Assembly: GCF_018829635.1 (NCBI RefSeq)
Contig: NZ_JAHKKG010000022.1
Coordinates: 1 to 64,000 of the forward strand
DNA length: 64,000 nt
Source of the DNA: Paractinoplanes bogorensis
GTDB taxonomy: Bacteria > Actinomycetota > Actinomycetes > Mycobacteriales > Micromonosporaceae
Direction: 5' to 3'
Of this stretch, positions 1 through 8,227 are shown piece by piece (the stretch's first letter is position 1; the number at the start of each line of letters is the position of its first letter). The position numbers and the translations under genes are program-made. The notes under the pieces were generated by a model. That model did no database searches. It saw only the letters and a program-made list of their open reading frames with translations, and was not told the DNA's origin.

Positions 1-208
1 GCCGGGAGAGAGCCACACTCCGCTATATGAGTGGGCAGCGGGGGCCTGAGTTCCCTACCGATCACCTCGACCAAGCCTGGCCGGGCCGCGGTCGTACATC
101 AAACTCTCTACAAGTAGCGGGGACCGCGCCGTGCCCCGCTGGCCGCTGGCGCGTCCAGAACGCGGGGCGCGTCACGGCGACCTGCGTAAGTGGTTGCGCC
201 CGAAAGAC
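1..208. other. Left-edge stretch with no recognisable gene
   Basis: I see no convincing coding region or RNA gene here. Short open frames exist on both strands but have no family resemblance or ribosome binding site. A perfect 9-base DnaA-box-like word, TTATCCACA (209-217), overlaps the stop codon of the following minus-strand gene; as a lone site it is not evidence for an origin. Confidence 0.4.
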
Positions 209-1135
209 TTATCCACAGCCCTGATTCGCGCGGCCCTGAGTTTCGCTAGGGTCAGCCGCGTCCCTGGGTGGGCGGGGGAGGCGGCGGCTGCTCCAGCGAT
301 CTTGAACTTCGGCCGGGCGGTTCCGGGTGACTCCGGCGCTGGCCGCGGTGACCAGCAGCAGGGCGGCGATCTCGACGGAGCCCAGGTGCTGGTCCAGCAC
401 GATCAGGCCGGCGATCGCGGCCGCGGCCGGGTTCAGGCTGACCAGGATGCCGAAGACGCGTGTCGGGATCCGGCGTAAGGCGTTGAGCTCCAGCACGTAC
501 GGGAAAATGGTCTGCAGAAGCGCCACGCACGACGCGCCGATCAGCAGGGCGGGACGCTCGACGATCGCGCTCGCACCGCCGGCTCCGAAGGGCAGGGCGA
601 CCAGGGCGGCGACGGTGAGCGAGACCGGTAGGCCGCCGGCGCCCGGCACCAGGCCGCCGACCCGCGCGGTCAGCACGATGTAGCCGGCGCCGCACGCCCC
701 GGCCAGCGCGGCCAGCAGCAGCCCGCCGAGCGGCAATGCCGGGCCGGGATGCCAGCAGAGCAGCGCCACCCCGGCCGCGGCCATCAGCGCCCAGGTCAGG
801 TCGAGCAGGCGCCGGGTCTGCACCAGCGCCACGGTCAGCGGGCCCAGGAACGAGATCGTGACCACCACGCCGAGCGGCACGGTGCGCATGGCCAGGGCGG
901 AGAACAGGTTGAGGCCCGCGACCGCGACGCCCAGCATCGTCGCCGCGCGCCACGCGGGGCGCGGCCACGCCCGCAGCCGGGGGCGGACCGCTACGGCCAG
1001 CACGAGCGCGGAGATCGCCACGCGCAGCAGGACCACGCCGGTCGCGCCGAGATCGTCGAACAGGGTGCGCCCGACCGCCGATCCGAACTGGATCGACACC
1101 ACCGACGCGACCACCAGCAGGGGCGCGCGGGACAT
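209..1135 (-). CDS. EamA/RhtA-type drug/metabolite exporter
   Basis: A predicted integral membrane exporter of the EamA (DMT) superfamily, of the RhtA/YdcZ-like kind that moves amino acids or other small metabolites out of the cell. The 308-residue protein has about ten hydrophobic segments in two halves. The first half begins APLLVVASVVSIQFGSAVGRTLFDDLGA and carries the conserved VVLLRVAISALVL segment; the second half includes a PYVLELNALRRIPTRVFGILVSLNPAAAA segment typical of EamA repeat 2. The C-terminal 35 residues are a basic, Pro-rich cytosolic tail. The gene starts at ATG and is transcribed away from the glutamine amidotransferase gene, leaving about 90 bases for divergent promoters. 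The substrate cannot be told from sequence. Confidence 0.85.
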   Translation of the reverse strand: MSRAPLLVVASVVSIQFGSAVGRTLFDDLGATGVVLLRVAISALVLAVAVRPRLRAWPRPAWRAATMLGVAVAGLNLFSALAMRTVPLGVVVTISFLGPLTVALVQTRRLLDLTWALMAAAGVALLCWHPGPALPLGGLLLAALAGACGAGYIVLTARVGGLVPGAGGLPVSLTVAALVALPFGAGGASAIVERPALLIGASCVALLQTIFPYVLELNALRRIPTRVFGILVSLNPAAAAIAGLIVLDQHLGSVEIAALLLVTAASAGVTRNRPAEVQDRWSSRRLPRPPRDAADPSETQGRANQGCG

Positions 1136-1224
1136 GTCGTGGACGCTATCGGGAAGATCGGGGGCGTCAACCCGGGTCCGCCGTTCGGGTGACGGCGTGC
1201 GCGGATTCCCGAGGGGCTAGCCTC

Positions 1225-2016
1225 GTGACTGTGGCGACTGCACTAGTCATCGAGAACGACCCGACCGACGACCTGCGCCGGCTCGGCGAGTGGCTGACCG
1301 AGGCGGGCCTCGAGCTCACCGTCCGGCGGCCGCACGCCGGTGACGAGCTACCCGAGGCCCTCGACGACTACCTCGCGCTCATCGTGCTGGGCGGCGACCA
1401 GAGCGCCTATCCCGGCCCCGGCGGCGAGCCCGGCGCGCCCTGGTTCCCGGCGCTCGAGGGGCTGCTTCGCAAGGCGGTCCGCCACCGCGTGCCGACGCTG
1501 GGCGTGTGCCTCGGCGGTCAGCTGCTCGCGAGCGCCCACGGCGGGCTGGTCGAGCGCAGCACCAGCGGTCCCGAGATCGGTCCCGGCCTGGTCGCCAAGC
1601 GCGACGCCGCCGACAACGACCCGCTGTTCAAGTGGGTTCCGCTGATGCCCGACGTCATCCAGTGGCACCGCGACGAGATCACCGAGCTGCCGCTCCAGGC
1701 CGTGCTGATGGCCGCGTCGAGCCGCTACCCGCATCAGGCCTTCCGGCTCGGCGACCGGGCCTGGGGCCTGCAGTTCCACATCGAGTGCGACGCCGCGATG
1801 ATCGAGCAGTGGGCGGCGAGCGACCAGGCCGGCATCGACGAGCTCGGCTACGACACCGAGGCGGTCGTGCTCGCCACCGCCGAGCTGCTGCCCGACGTCG
1901 AAGAGGTGTGGCAGCCGTTCGCGGCCCGGTTCGCCGCGCTGGCCCTCGGCACCCTGCCCGACGCCGACATACCCAACCCCGGCACCGCCCGGACCCTCCC
2001 GCTGCTGGGGCAGTGA
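1225..2016 (+). CDS. Class I glutamine amidotransferase-like protein
   Basis: A free-standing GATase1-fold protein of about 263 residues, resembling the GMP synthase-like amidotransferases. It has the nucleophile elbow LGVCLGGQLLA with Cys at about residue 95, and the His-x-Glu pair in LQFHIE (about residues 185 and 187), so the Cys-His-Glu triad is complete and glutaminase activity is plausible. No synthetase domain is attached, so the ammonia acceptor is unknown. I chose the GTG at 1225; a frame open from 1189 and a second GTG at 1231 are alternatives. The stop codon overlaps the start of glnE (GTGA), which implies translational coupling and hints at a role in glutamine or nitrogen metabolism (inferred). 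Confidence 0.85.
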   Translation: MTVATALVIENDPTDDLRRLGEWLTEAGLELTVRRPHAGDELPEALDDYLALIVLGGDQSAYPGPGGEPGAPWFPALEGLLRKAVRHRVPTLGVCLGGQLLASAHGGLVERSTSGPEIGPGLVAKRDAADNDPLFKWVPLMPDVIQWHRDEITELPLQAVLMAASSRYPHQAFRLGDRAWGLQFHIECDAAMIEQWAASDQAGIDELGYDTEAVVLATAELLPDVEEVWQPFAARFAALALGTLPDADIPNPGTARTLPLLGQ

Positions 2017-5000
2017 TCGTGACCAGGCCCAGCCGGCTGGCCCGGTACGGCTTCGCCGACAACGGCACCAAGGCGGCCGACCTGCTCGGCCCGGCCGGGC
2101 TGCGGCTGTGGGACCCGGAATCGCAGGCGCCGACCGGCAGCGACGCCGCCGAACTGCTCAGCTCGCTGTCTCGCGCCGCCGACCCCAACCTGGCCCTGCG
2201 CCAGCTGCACCGGCTGGTCGACGCGGCCGGGCGGGCGGCCGCGCGCGGCAACGGCGGCCGGGTCCTCGGCCCGGGCGGCGAGATCGAGATCAACGAGGGG
2301 ACCGAGGCGCTGATCGGCGCGCTGGGTCAGGATCCGGGGCTGCGCCGGCGGCTGCTGGCCGTGCTGGGTGCGTCATCGGCGCTCGGCGACCACCTGGTGG
2401 CCAACCCGGCGGACTGGCGGGTGCTGGCCACCGGCAAGACCGGCCTGCCGCCCAACGCCGAGGGCCATCTCGAGGTCGAGAGCGACGAGCCGAGCGTGCC
2501 CGCGCTGCGCCGGGCCTACCGCGTCTCGCTGCTGCGCATCGCCGCCGCCGACCTGACCGGCGGGCGGGGACTGGAACCGACCATGGCCGCGTTGTCGCGT
2601 CTGGCCGACGAGACACTTGCGGCGGCGTACGCGATCGCCGTGGCCGGTCTGCCCGCGGGCACCGCCGAGCCGAGCCTGGCCGTGGTCGCGATGGGCAAGT
2701 GCGGCGGCAACGAGCTGAACTACGTGTCCGACGTGGACGTCATCTTCGTCGCCGACTCCGACGACGACCTCAACTCCGGTACGACCGTGGCCGCCCGCCT
2801 GATCGAGATCTGCGGCATGGTCGCCTGGCCGGTCGACGCCGCGCTGCGCCCCGAGGGCAGCCGGGGCCCGCTCGTCCGCACCCTGGCCAGCCACCAGGCC
2901 TACTACCGCCGGTGGGCCCGCACGTGGGAGTTCCAGGCGTTGCTCAAGGCCCGCCCGGCCGCCGGTGACCTGGCCCTGGGCCGGCGCTGGATCGACGACC
3001 TGGCCCCGCTGGTGTGGCACGCGGCCGAGCGGCCCGAGGCGGTCGCCGACGTCCGCGACATGCGCCGCAAGATCATCGACAACGTGCCCCCGGGCCTGGT
3101 CGACCGCGAGATCAAGCGGGGGCCGGGCGGGCTGCGCGACATCGAGTTCGCCGTGCAGCTGCTGCAGCTCGTGCACGGCCGCATCGACGAGACGTTGCGC
3201 CCGCCGGGCACCATCCCGGCGCTGCGGGCCCTGGTCAGCGGCGGTTACGTGGGCCGGGACGACGGCGAGACCCTGCTGCGCGGCTACCGGTTCCTGCGAG
3301 GCGTCGAGCACCGCCTGCAACTGCAACAGCTCCGCCGTACGCACACCGTGCCCGACGACCCCGGCGGCCTGCGCTGGCTGGCCGCCGCTCTCGGCTACAC
3401 GGCCCTGCCCGGCCGCGACGCCGTCGAGGCGTTCCGGTCCGACTGGGTCGGTCACGCCGCCCAGGTCCGCCGCCTGCACGTCAAGCTGCTCTATCAACCG
3501 CTGCTGGAGGCGGTGGCCCGGGTGCCGGCCGAGGCGTTGCGGATGACTCCCGAGTCGGCCGGCCGGCGACTCGAGGTGCTCGGGTTCGCCGACCAGGCCG
3601 CGGCCCTGCGCCACCTGCAGGCGCTGACCGGCGGCGTGACCCGGACGTCGGCCATCCAGCGCACGCTGCTGCCGATGCTGCTGCAGGAGTTCGCCGACGC
3701 CCCCGAACCCGACCGGGGCCTGCTCAACTACCGCCACGTGTCCGACAAGCTGGGCAGCACGCCGTGGTATCTGCGCCTGCTGCGCGACGGCGGCCCGGTC
3801 GCCCGGCGGCTGGCCCGGGTGCTCAGCCTCTCGCGCTACGCCACCGACCTGCTCACCCGCGACCCCGAGGCGCTGCGCCTGCTGGCCGAGGACGCGGAGC
3901 TGCTGCCGCGCCCCCGGGCGTCCCTGCTCGACGGTTTCCTGGCCGCGGCCGGCCGGCACGCCGACGATCCGGCCCAGGCCATCGCGGCCGTCCGGGCCCG
4001 CCGCCGCCGCGAACTGTTCCGGCTGGCCTGCGCCGACATCCTCAGCCAGGCGGGCGAACTGGCCCCGGCCGAGCCGCTCGACGTCAACGCGATCGGCATC
4101 GCCCTGTCCGACGTCACCGACGCCACCCTGAACGCCGCGCTCTCCGTGGCCCGCCGGGCCCACCCCGGCCCCGAGGGGATGCGGTTCGCGATCATCGGGA
4201 TGGGCCGTCTCGGCGGCTACGAGATGAGCTACCCGTCCGACGCCGACGTGCTGTTCGTCTACGAGCCCGCGCCCGGTGCCCCCGAGAACGAGTCGAGCGC
4301 GGCCGCCCACATGATCGCCGAGGAGCTGCGGCGCCTGCTCACGGCGCCCGCCCCCGACCCGGCCCTGGGCATCGACGCCGACCTGCGACCCGAGGGCCGG
4401 CAGGGTCCGCTGGTCCGCAGCCTCAACGCCTACCAGCAGTACTACGCCCGCTGGTCCCGCGTCTGGGAGGCGCAGGCCCTGCTCCGGGCTCGTTTCGTGG
4501 CCGGCGACGCGGCACTCGGCCGGCAGTTCGAAGAGCTGGCCGACAAGATGCGCTATCCCGAGGGCGGCCTGACCCGCGAGCAGGTCGTCGAGATCCGCCG
4601 CATCAAGGCCCGGGTCGAGGTGGAACGGCTGCCCCGCAACGCCGACCCGTACACCCACACCAAGCTGGGCCGGGGCGGGCTGTCCGACGTCGAATGGGCC
4701 ATCCAGCTGTTGCAACTGCGGCACGCGTACGCCGTACCGGACCTGCGCAAGACCCGCACGCTGGAGGCGCTGGACGCCGCCGCCGAAGCCAAACTCGTCG
4801 ACCGGGTCGACGCGGCGGCGATGACGGCCGGATGGACCCTGGCCGCCCAGGTGCGCAACGCCCTGACCCTGGTGCGGGGCCGCCCGACCGACCAGTTGCC
4901 CCGCCACGGCGTCGAGCTGGCCGGCACGGTCCTGCTGCTGGGCGGCGGCGACCCGGGCGAGTTCGTCGACCGCTACCTGCGCCTGACCCGCCGCTCCCGG

Positions 5001-5030
5001 GCCGCGATGGAACGTGTGCTGGAGTCCTGA
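2013..5030 (+). CDS. glnE: Bifunctional glutamine synthetase adenylyltransferase/adenylyl-removing enzyme
   Basis: GlnE adds AMP to, and removes it from, a tyrosine of glutamine synthetase, tuning glutamine production to nitrogen supply. The product is about 1005 residues, usual for actinobacterial GlnE. Both nucleotidyltransferase domains are visible: the N-terminal one with GGNELNYVSDVDVIF near residue 229 and the C-terminal one with GGYEMSYPSDADVLF near residue 732. Each is followed by an RPEGxxGPLVR and RGPGGLRDIEF / LGRGGLSDVEW helical bundle signature. Start is GTG 2013 (GTG 2019 also possible); it overlaps the upstream amidotransferase stop. Its usual substrate gene, glnA, lies 28 kb away at 33.2 kb rather than close by. 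Confidence 0.97.
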   Translation: MIVTRPSRLARYGFADNGTKAADLLGPAGLRLWDPESQAPTGSDAAELLSSLSRAADPNLALRQLHRLVDAAGRAAARGNGGRVLGPGGEIEINEGTEALIGALGQDPGLRRRLLAVLGASSALGDHLVANPADWRVLATGKTGLPPNAEGHLEVESDEPSVPALRRAYRVSLLRIAAADLTGGRGLEPTMAALSRLADETLAAAYAIAVAGLPAGTAEPSLAVVAMGKCGGNELNYVSDVDVIFVADSDDDLNSGTTVAARLIEICGMVAWPVDAALRPEGSRGPLVRTLASHQAYYRRWARTWEFQALLKARPAAGDLALGRRWIDDLAPLVWHAAERPEAVADVRDMRRKIIDNVPPGLVDREIKRGPGGLRDIEFAVQLLQLVHGRIDETLRPPGTIPALRALVSGGYVGRDDGETLLRGYRFLRGVEHRLQLQQLRRTHTVPDDPGGLRWLAAALGYTALPGRDAVEAFRSDWVGHAAQVRRLHVKLLYQPLLEAVARVPAEALRMTPESAGRRLEVLGFADQAAALRHLQALTGGVTRTSAIQRTLLPMLLQEFADAPEPDRGLLNYRHVSDKLGSTPWYLRLLRDGGPVARRLARVLSLSRYATDLLTRDPEALRLLAEDAELLPRPRASLLDGFLAAAGRHADDPAQAIAAVRARRRRELFRLACADILSQAGELAPAEPLDVNAIGIALSDVTDATLNAALSVARRAHPGPEGMRFAIIGMGRLGGYEMSYPSDADVLFVYEPAPGAPENESSAAAHMIAEELRRLLTAPAPDPALGIDADLRPEGRQGPLVRSLNAYQQYYARWSRVWEAQALLRARFVAGDAALGRQFEELADKMRYPEGGLTREQVVEIRRIKARVEVERLPRNADPYTHTKLGRGGLSDVEWAIQLLQLRHAYAVPDLRKTRTLEALDAAAEAKLVDRVDAAAMTAGWTLAAQVRNALTLVRGRPTDQLPRHGVELAGTVLLLGGGDPGEFVDRYLRLTRRSRAAMERVLES

Positions 5031-5072
5031 GGGCGCCGACTTGTTGACGGGCCTCCGTCACAAAAGAAGAAG

Positions 5073-5309
5073 TCAGCCCTGACTACGGATCTTGTCGGCC
5101 GCCGCGAGCAGCACGTCGACCGGAATCTCGACGAGGCGCTCGCCGTCGGGCACCTCGACTCCGGCGGCCTCTCCGGTGGTGGAATAGCCCTGAACGATCA
5201 CCGTCTCGCGATCGGTGCTGTAGACGGTGGGACACGAGCCAGCACCACATTGGCTGGCGAGGACCGTCGGTTCTTCGGTCATGGCGACAGTTTCCTCATG
5301 GGTCGTCAT
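5073..5309 (-). CDS. Small protein with CGAGSCPTVY motif, partner-type gene of an XRE regulator
   Basis: A 78-residue protein of unknown function. Its core is a short conserved block, CGAGSCPTVYSTDRETVIVQGY, followed by an acidic G-x-x-VPDGERLVEIPVDVLLAAA tail. The two cysteines sit five apart (CxxxxC), which could bind metal or form a disulphide. It is clearly paralogous to the 79-residue protein at 6255-6494; the pair flank the XRE regulator on the same strand. In many actinomycetes Scr1/WhiJ-type XRE regulators are accompanied by small DUF397 proteins; this family occupies the same position but lacks the DUF397 sequence pattern. A role as a modulator of the regulator is inferred from context only. 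An ATG ten codons in is an alternative start. Confidence 0.75.
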   Translation of the reverse strand: MTTHEETVAMTEEPTVLASQCGAGSCPTVYSTDRETVIVQGYSTTGEAAGVEVPDGERLVEIPVDVLLAAADKIRSQG

Positions 5310-5350
5310 GACATATACGGTACGGACGGGCACAAGGCTGTTACAACGGG

Positions 5351-6235
5351 TCAGGCCGCGCCGGGCAGCAGCCGGATGTAACGCTTCTGGTATTTGTCCA
5401 GGATCGGGCCGATCTCGGAGACCGCGGCCGACTCGATCGCCCGGAAGACACGCTGATACTGGCGGACGATGCGCCGGCCGCCGCGCGAGTTCATGCTGCC
5501 GTTCATCAGGTCGACGATGACGTATCGATCGTCCATGAGCTCGAAGCCGTGCAGGGGCGGGAACGGCCACAGAGCATTTTCCGGTACGAGCCGGATGGTG
5601 ACATTGGGCTGCTGCGCGACCTCGCGGAGCCGGTTGATCTGCCCCAGCATGTCGGTCGGCCCGCACACCTGATGGGCCAGAACCGTCTCGCTCATGATGA
5701 TGTCGAAACGGCGGTTCGGGTCGTCCAGGGCCTGGCTGCGCTGGATCCGGACGGCGACGGCCTCCGAGACGGCCAGCGCCGAGTCGGCGATCTTGTCGTC
5801 ATCGAGTTCGGTGCGGAACGCGGACAGGATGGCGCGAGCGTATTCGCTGGTCTGCAGCAGGCCCACGACCACGGCCGGCTGGAAGATGCGCATCTCGCGG
5901 ATGGGGGCCTCGAGACGCCGGACGAAATTCTGCTGACTCGAGAGGTTCGGCGCCATCGGCTGCCAGTCGGTGCCCACCTCGTCGGAGCGCTCGGCCAGCC
6001 CCACGAGACGATCCACCTCGTCCGGTGACAGGTCCAGGGCCTCGGCGATCAGACGCACGTCCTGCGGATCGGCCGGGGATGCTCCGGTCTCCAGGCGGGA
6101 GATCTTGGCCTGGCTCATGTTGACCAGTTCGCCGAGCGCGTGGCCGGAGAGCTTGCGTCGCTTCCGCCACCGGGCCAGGACGGCACCCACCGGCTCGTCG
6201 GCGTCCTCGTCAGGGAGGGGCAAGTCGTTCATCAC
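5351..6235 (-). CDS. XRE-family regulator, Scr1/DUF5753 type
   Basis: A 294-residue DNA-binding regulator. An N-terminal helix-turn-helix of XRE type spans about residues 15-75 (RWRKRRKLSGHALGELVNMSQAKISRLETG). The rest matches the DUF5753 domain common to Scr1/WhiJ-type regulators of actinomycetes, including the FVRRLEAPIREMRIFQPAVVVGLLQTSEYARAIL block and a C-terminal FRAIESAAVSEIG helix. Such proteins usually control development or secondary metabolism with small co-encoded partners. Here the two neighbouring small CGxGSCPTVY proteins lie on either side on the same strand (20 and about 40 bases away), so the three probably form one cassette. The start is one of two adjacent ATG codons. Confidence 0.9.
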   Translation of the reverse strand: MMNDLPLPDEDADEPVGAVLARWRKRRKLSGHALGELVNMSQAKISRLETGASPADPQDVRLIAEALDLSPDEVDRLVGLAERSDEVGTDWQPMAPNLSSQQNFVRRLEAPIREMRIFQPAVVVGLLQTSEYARAILSAFRTELDDDKIADSALAVSEAVAVRIQRSQALDDPNRRFDIIMSETVLAHQVCGPTDMLGQINRLREVAQQPNVTIRLVPENALWPFPPLHGFELMDDRYVIVDLMNGSMNSRGGRRIVRQYQRVFRAIESAAVSEIGPILDKYQKRYIRLLPGAA

Positions 6236-6254
6236 TCACCCCCTCCTGTCCTCG

Positions 6255-6494
6255 TCATGCCTGGCCGGCCGCCCTCACCGCCTCGGCGAGAAGGTCGGCG
6301 GGAATTTCCACCAGTTGCTCGCCCGGAGGGAGGTCCAGCCCGGCGTTCTCGCCGGTCACGGTGTAGCCCTGGACGACATATGTATTGCGATCGGTGCGGT
6401 AGACGGTCGGGCAACTTCCCGATCCACAGAGCGTGGCAACGAAAGTCAGTTGCGGCGCCGCATCCTTAACGACCGTTAAAGGCTGATTTGTCAC
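6255..6494 (-). CDS. Small protein with CGSGSCPTVY motif, paralogue of the 5073-5309 product
   Basis: A 79-residue protein of unknown function whose CGSGSCPTVYRTDRNTYVVQGYTVTGE block matches the protein encoded at 5073-5309, as does the tail (PPGEQLVEIPADLLAEAV). It is the first gene of the minus-strand cassette and ends 19 bases before the XRE regulator start, so co-transcription is likely. Upstream is a roughly 300-base region with an 11-base inverted repeat that could be the regulator's own operator. The arrangement of small protein, regulator, small protein suggests two alternative partners for one DNA-binding protein (inferred). Confidence 0.75.
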   Translation of the reverse strand: MTNQPLTVVKDAAPQLTFVATLCGSGSCPTVYRTDRNTYVVQGYTVTGENAGLDLPPGEQLVEIPADLLAEAVRAAGQA

Positions 6495-6523
6495 AGGCGC
6501 ACAATACTACGCCGGTCAAGGCC

Positions 6524-6654
6524 CTATGCACGAGACTTGCATAATGCCCATGTAACCACGCGGTGGAGTGTATGGGTACCCGCGCCCAACCGTCCCGGAA
6601 AAGCGAGAGAAGAATATTCACGTCGCGGGATCACGCTTGCATCCTCGTGCATAG
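6524..6654. repeat. Widely spaced 11-bp perfect inverted repeat, candidate operator pair
   Basis: CTATGCACGAG (6524-6534) recurs as its exact complement CTCGTGCATAG (6644-6654). Each arm lies beside a TTGCA word (TTGCAT at 6537-6542 and 6637-6642), giving TGCA-N7-TGCA and TGCA-N6-TGCA half-dyads. They sit in the noncoding interval between the XRE cassette and a divergent membrane-protein gene, where autoregulatory operators would be expected. Binding by the XRE protein is inference. Confidence 0.5.
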
Positions 6655-6693
6655 ACGTGGATATTCAGAGTGAGGGTCACAGAGAGGTAACGC

Positions 6694-6722
6694 GGTCGGC
6701 TCGTTGAGTAACCGAGCCGACC
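6694..6722. repeat. Stable hairpin in the 6.5-6.8 kb intergenic region
   Basis: A 10-bp perfect stem (6694-6703 with 6713-6722, core GGTCGGCTCG) with a 9-base loop lies 70 bases before the ATG of the 119-residue membrane protein. There is no T tract after it. It could be part of that gene's leader or a cryptic terminator; function is not determinable. The remaining bases between 6495 and 6791 show no gene. Confidence 0.5.
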
Positions 6723-6791
6723 CCGCTGTCTCTCCGGACGACGGGGTCAGGCCCTCTTCGAGCCTTAGTTCCGTCGGACGGGAGGCCCTCG

Positions 6792-7151
6792 ATGACCGTC
6801 AACGTGCTCGCCGGGATCGTCGCTCTGCTGGTGCTCGTCATCGTCCTCAGCGAGGTCGTGTCGGCCGTCCTTCCCCTGATCATCGTGCTGACCTGCGTGC
6901 CCGAGCGGGACCGGGAGGCGCTCGCCCGGGTGCTCGCGGCCCTCGACTCGTCGCGACGGCTGCGGGCCTGGCCGGCTCTGCGGCTGGCCGTGGCGATGCG
7001 GCGGCAGGAACGCCGAGTCGCGCGTGCCGCCCGCGATCCGCGGCGCAACCCGTACGCCCACCTCAACGAGCATTTCGCCAACATGCCGGGGGATGCGCCG
7101 CTCAACCCCTCCTACGAGCGGGCCGAGCCGGTCAGCCCACCCGCTGAGTGA
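6792..7151 (+). CDS. Small membrane-anchored protein of unknown function
   Basis: A 119-residue protein with a strongly hydrophobic N-terminal segment (about residues 4-36, LAGIVALLVLVIVLSEVVSAVLPLIIVL) followed by a basic, Arg-rich amphipathic region and a Pro-rich C-terminus. I do not recognise the family. The ATG is preceded by GGGAGG at good spacing. Its last 20 bases overlap the 3' end of the convergent dehydrogenase gene. Topology suggests one long or two short membrane helices with a cytosolic tail. Confidence 0.65.
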   Translation: MTVNVLAGIVALLVLVIVLSEVVSAVLPLIIVLTCVPERDREALARVLAALDSSRRLRAWPALRLAVAMRRQERRVARAARDPRRNPYAHLNEHFANMPGDAPLNPSYERAEPVSPPAE

Positions 7152-8148
7152 TCAGGGTTCGGGCCGCCGTGCTCGGGGTGCCGCCGTCCCGGGCGGCCAT
7201 GGCGAAAATCCGGCCCAGGGTGTCACCGATGCCGTCCAGGCGGGCTGCGACCTGGGCCGGGGTCTCGTGGCGGAGTTCGACGGCGGTGGCCGCGATGACG
7301 CCGCCCGCGCTGACCACGTAGTCGGGCGCCCACAGGATGCCGCGGGCGTGCAGCAGGTCGGCGGTCGACGGGGTGTCCAGCTGGTTGTTGGCCGGGCCGG
7401 CGACCGCGGAGCAGCGCAGTGCCGCCACCGAGGCCGGGGTCAGCACGCCGCCCAGCGCGGACGGAACCACGACGTCGACGGCTGCGGTCAGGGCCTCGTC
7501 GGGGGTGGCCCAGGTGGCGCCCACTTCGTCGGCGAGCGCCCGCCGAGCCGGGTCGACGTCGGCGACGACCAGTTTCGCGCCGGCCTCGGACAGGAGCCGC
7601 GCGACGCGTCCGCCGACCCGGCCCAGGCCGAGCACCGCGAACGACCGGCCGTCGAGCGCGGGTGAGCCGAACCGGGCGGCGCACACGGCCCGGAGTGCGG
7701 CGACCGTGCCGACGGCGGTGCCGGGGGAGGAGTCACCGCTGCCGCCCGCCGAGGTCGGACGGCAGAAGACATTTCCCGTACGGGAACCGATCGTCACCAT
7801 GTCGTCGGGGCCGGTGCCGACGTCGGGGCCGGTCGCGTAGATCCCGCCCAGATCCTCGATGACCGTGCCCACGTCGTGGAGGGCAGCCTGCCGCATCGCG
7901 TCGTCGGGCGGTGAGCTCAGCGCGACCACGGTCTTTCCGCCCCCGTTGGGCAGTCCGGCCAGCGCGCACTTGTCGGTCATCGCGGCCGAGAGGCGCAGCG
8001 CGTCGGCCAGCCCGTCCGCCCAGTCGGGATACACGGCCAGGCGGCAGCCGCCGAGCGCCTGGCCCAGAGCCGTCGAGTGCACGGCGACGATGATCGGCAA
8101 CCCGGACTCGGGACCGCGTCGAATGATGATCCGTTCATGCGAGAACAT
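7132..8148 (-). CDS. Glu/Leu/Phe/Val dehydrogenase (valine/leucine dehydrogenase type)
   Basis: An NAD-dependent amino acid dehydrogenase that reversibly deaminates a branched-chain or related amino acid to its 2-oxo acid. The 338-residue length fits the leucine/valine dehydrogenase group rather than the longer glutamate dehydrogenases. Visible signatures are the substrate-binding stretch MTDKCALAGLPNGGGKTVV with its catalytic-region lysines, the GPDVGTGPDDM loop, and the Rossmann motif VLGLGRVGGRVARLL. It is divergently arranged with an Lrp/AsnC regulator 79 bases away, a common layout for amino-acid-induced vdh genes. It overlaps the convergent 119-residue gene by 20 bases. Valine is the best guess for substrate, but phenylalanine or leucine cannot be excluded. 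Confidence 0.9.
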   Translation of the reverse strand: MFSHERIIIRRGPESGLPIIVAVHSTALGQALGGCRLAVYPDWADGLADALRLSAAMTDKCALAGLPNGGGKTVVALSSPPDDAMRQAALHDVGTVIEDLGGIYATGPDVGTGPDDMVTIGSRTGNVFCRPTSAGGSGDSSPGTAVGTVAALRAVCAARFGSPALDGRSFAVLGLGRVGGRVARLLSEAGAKLVVADVDPARRALADEVGATWATPDEALTAAVDVVVPSALGGVLTPASVAALRCSAVAGPANNQLDTPSTADLLHARGILWAPDYVVSAGGVIAATAVELRHETPAQVAARLDGIGDTLGRIFAMAARDGGTPSTAARTLITQRVG

Positions 8149-8227
8149 AGGCCGACGCTAAACGGATGTCCGGCTCCTGCAGGCGTACGGCGAAGGAAGT
8201 TCGGTGTTACCCCGGAAAGGCAGGACC

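Noticed and set aside
209..217. DnaA box TTATCCACA as part of an origin of replication
   Set aside because: Only one box is present, within the end of a gene; no dnaA, dnaN or box cluster is nearby. The TTGTCCACA at 32169 is equally isolated.
2373..4907. 844-codon open frame antisense to glnE
   Set aside because: Low-complexity Gly/Val/Gln-rich translation with no family features; glnE on the other strand has both catalytic signatures.
5036..5093. Terminator after glnE
   Set aside because: Only a 5-bp stem (AGTCA/TGACT) overlapping the end of the next minus-strand gene is present, too weak to call.
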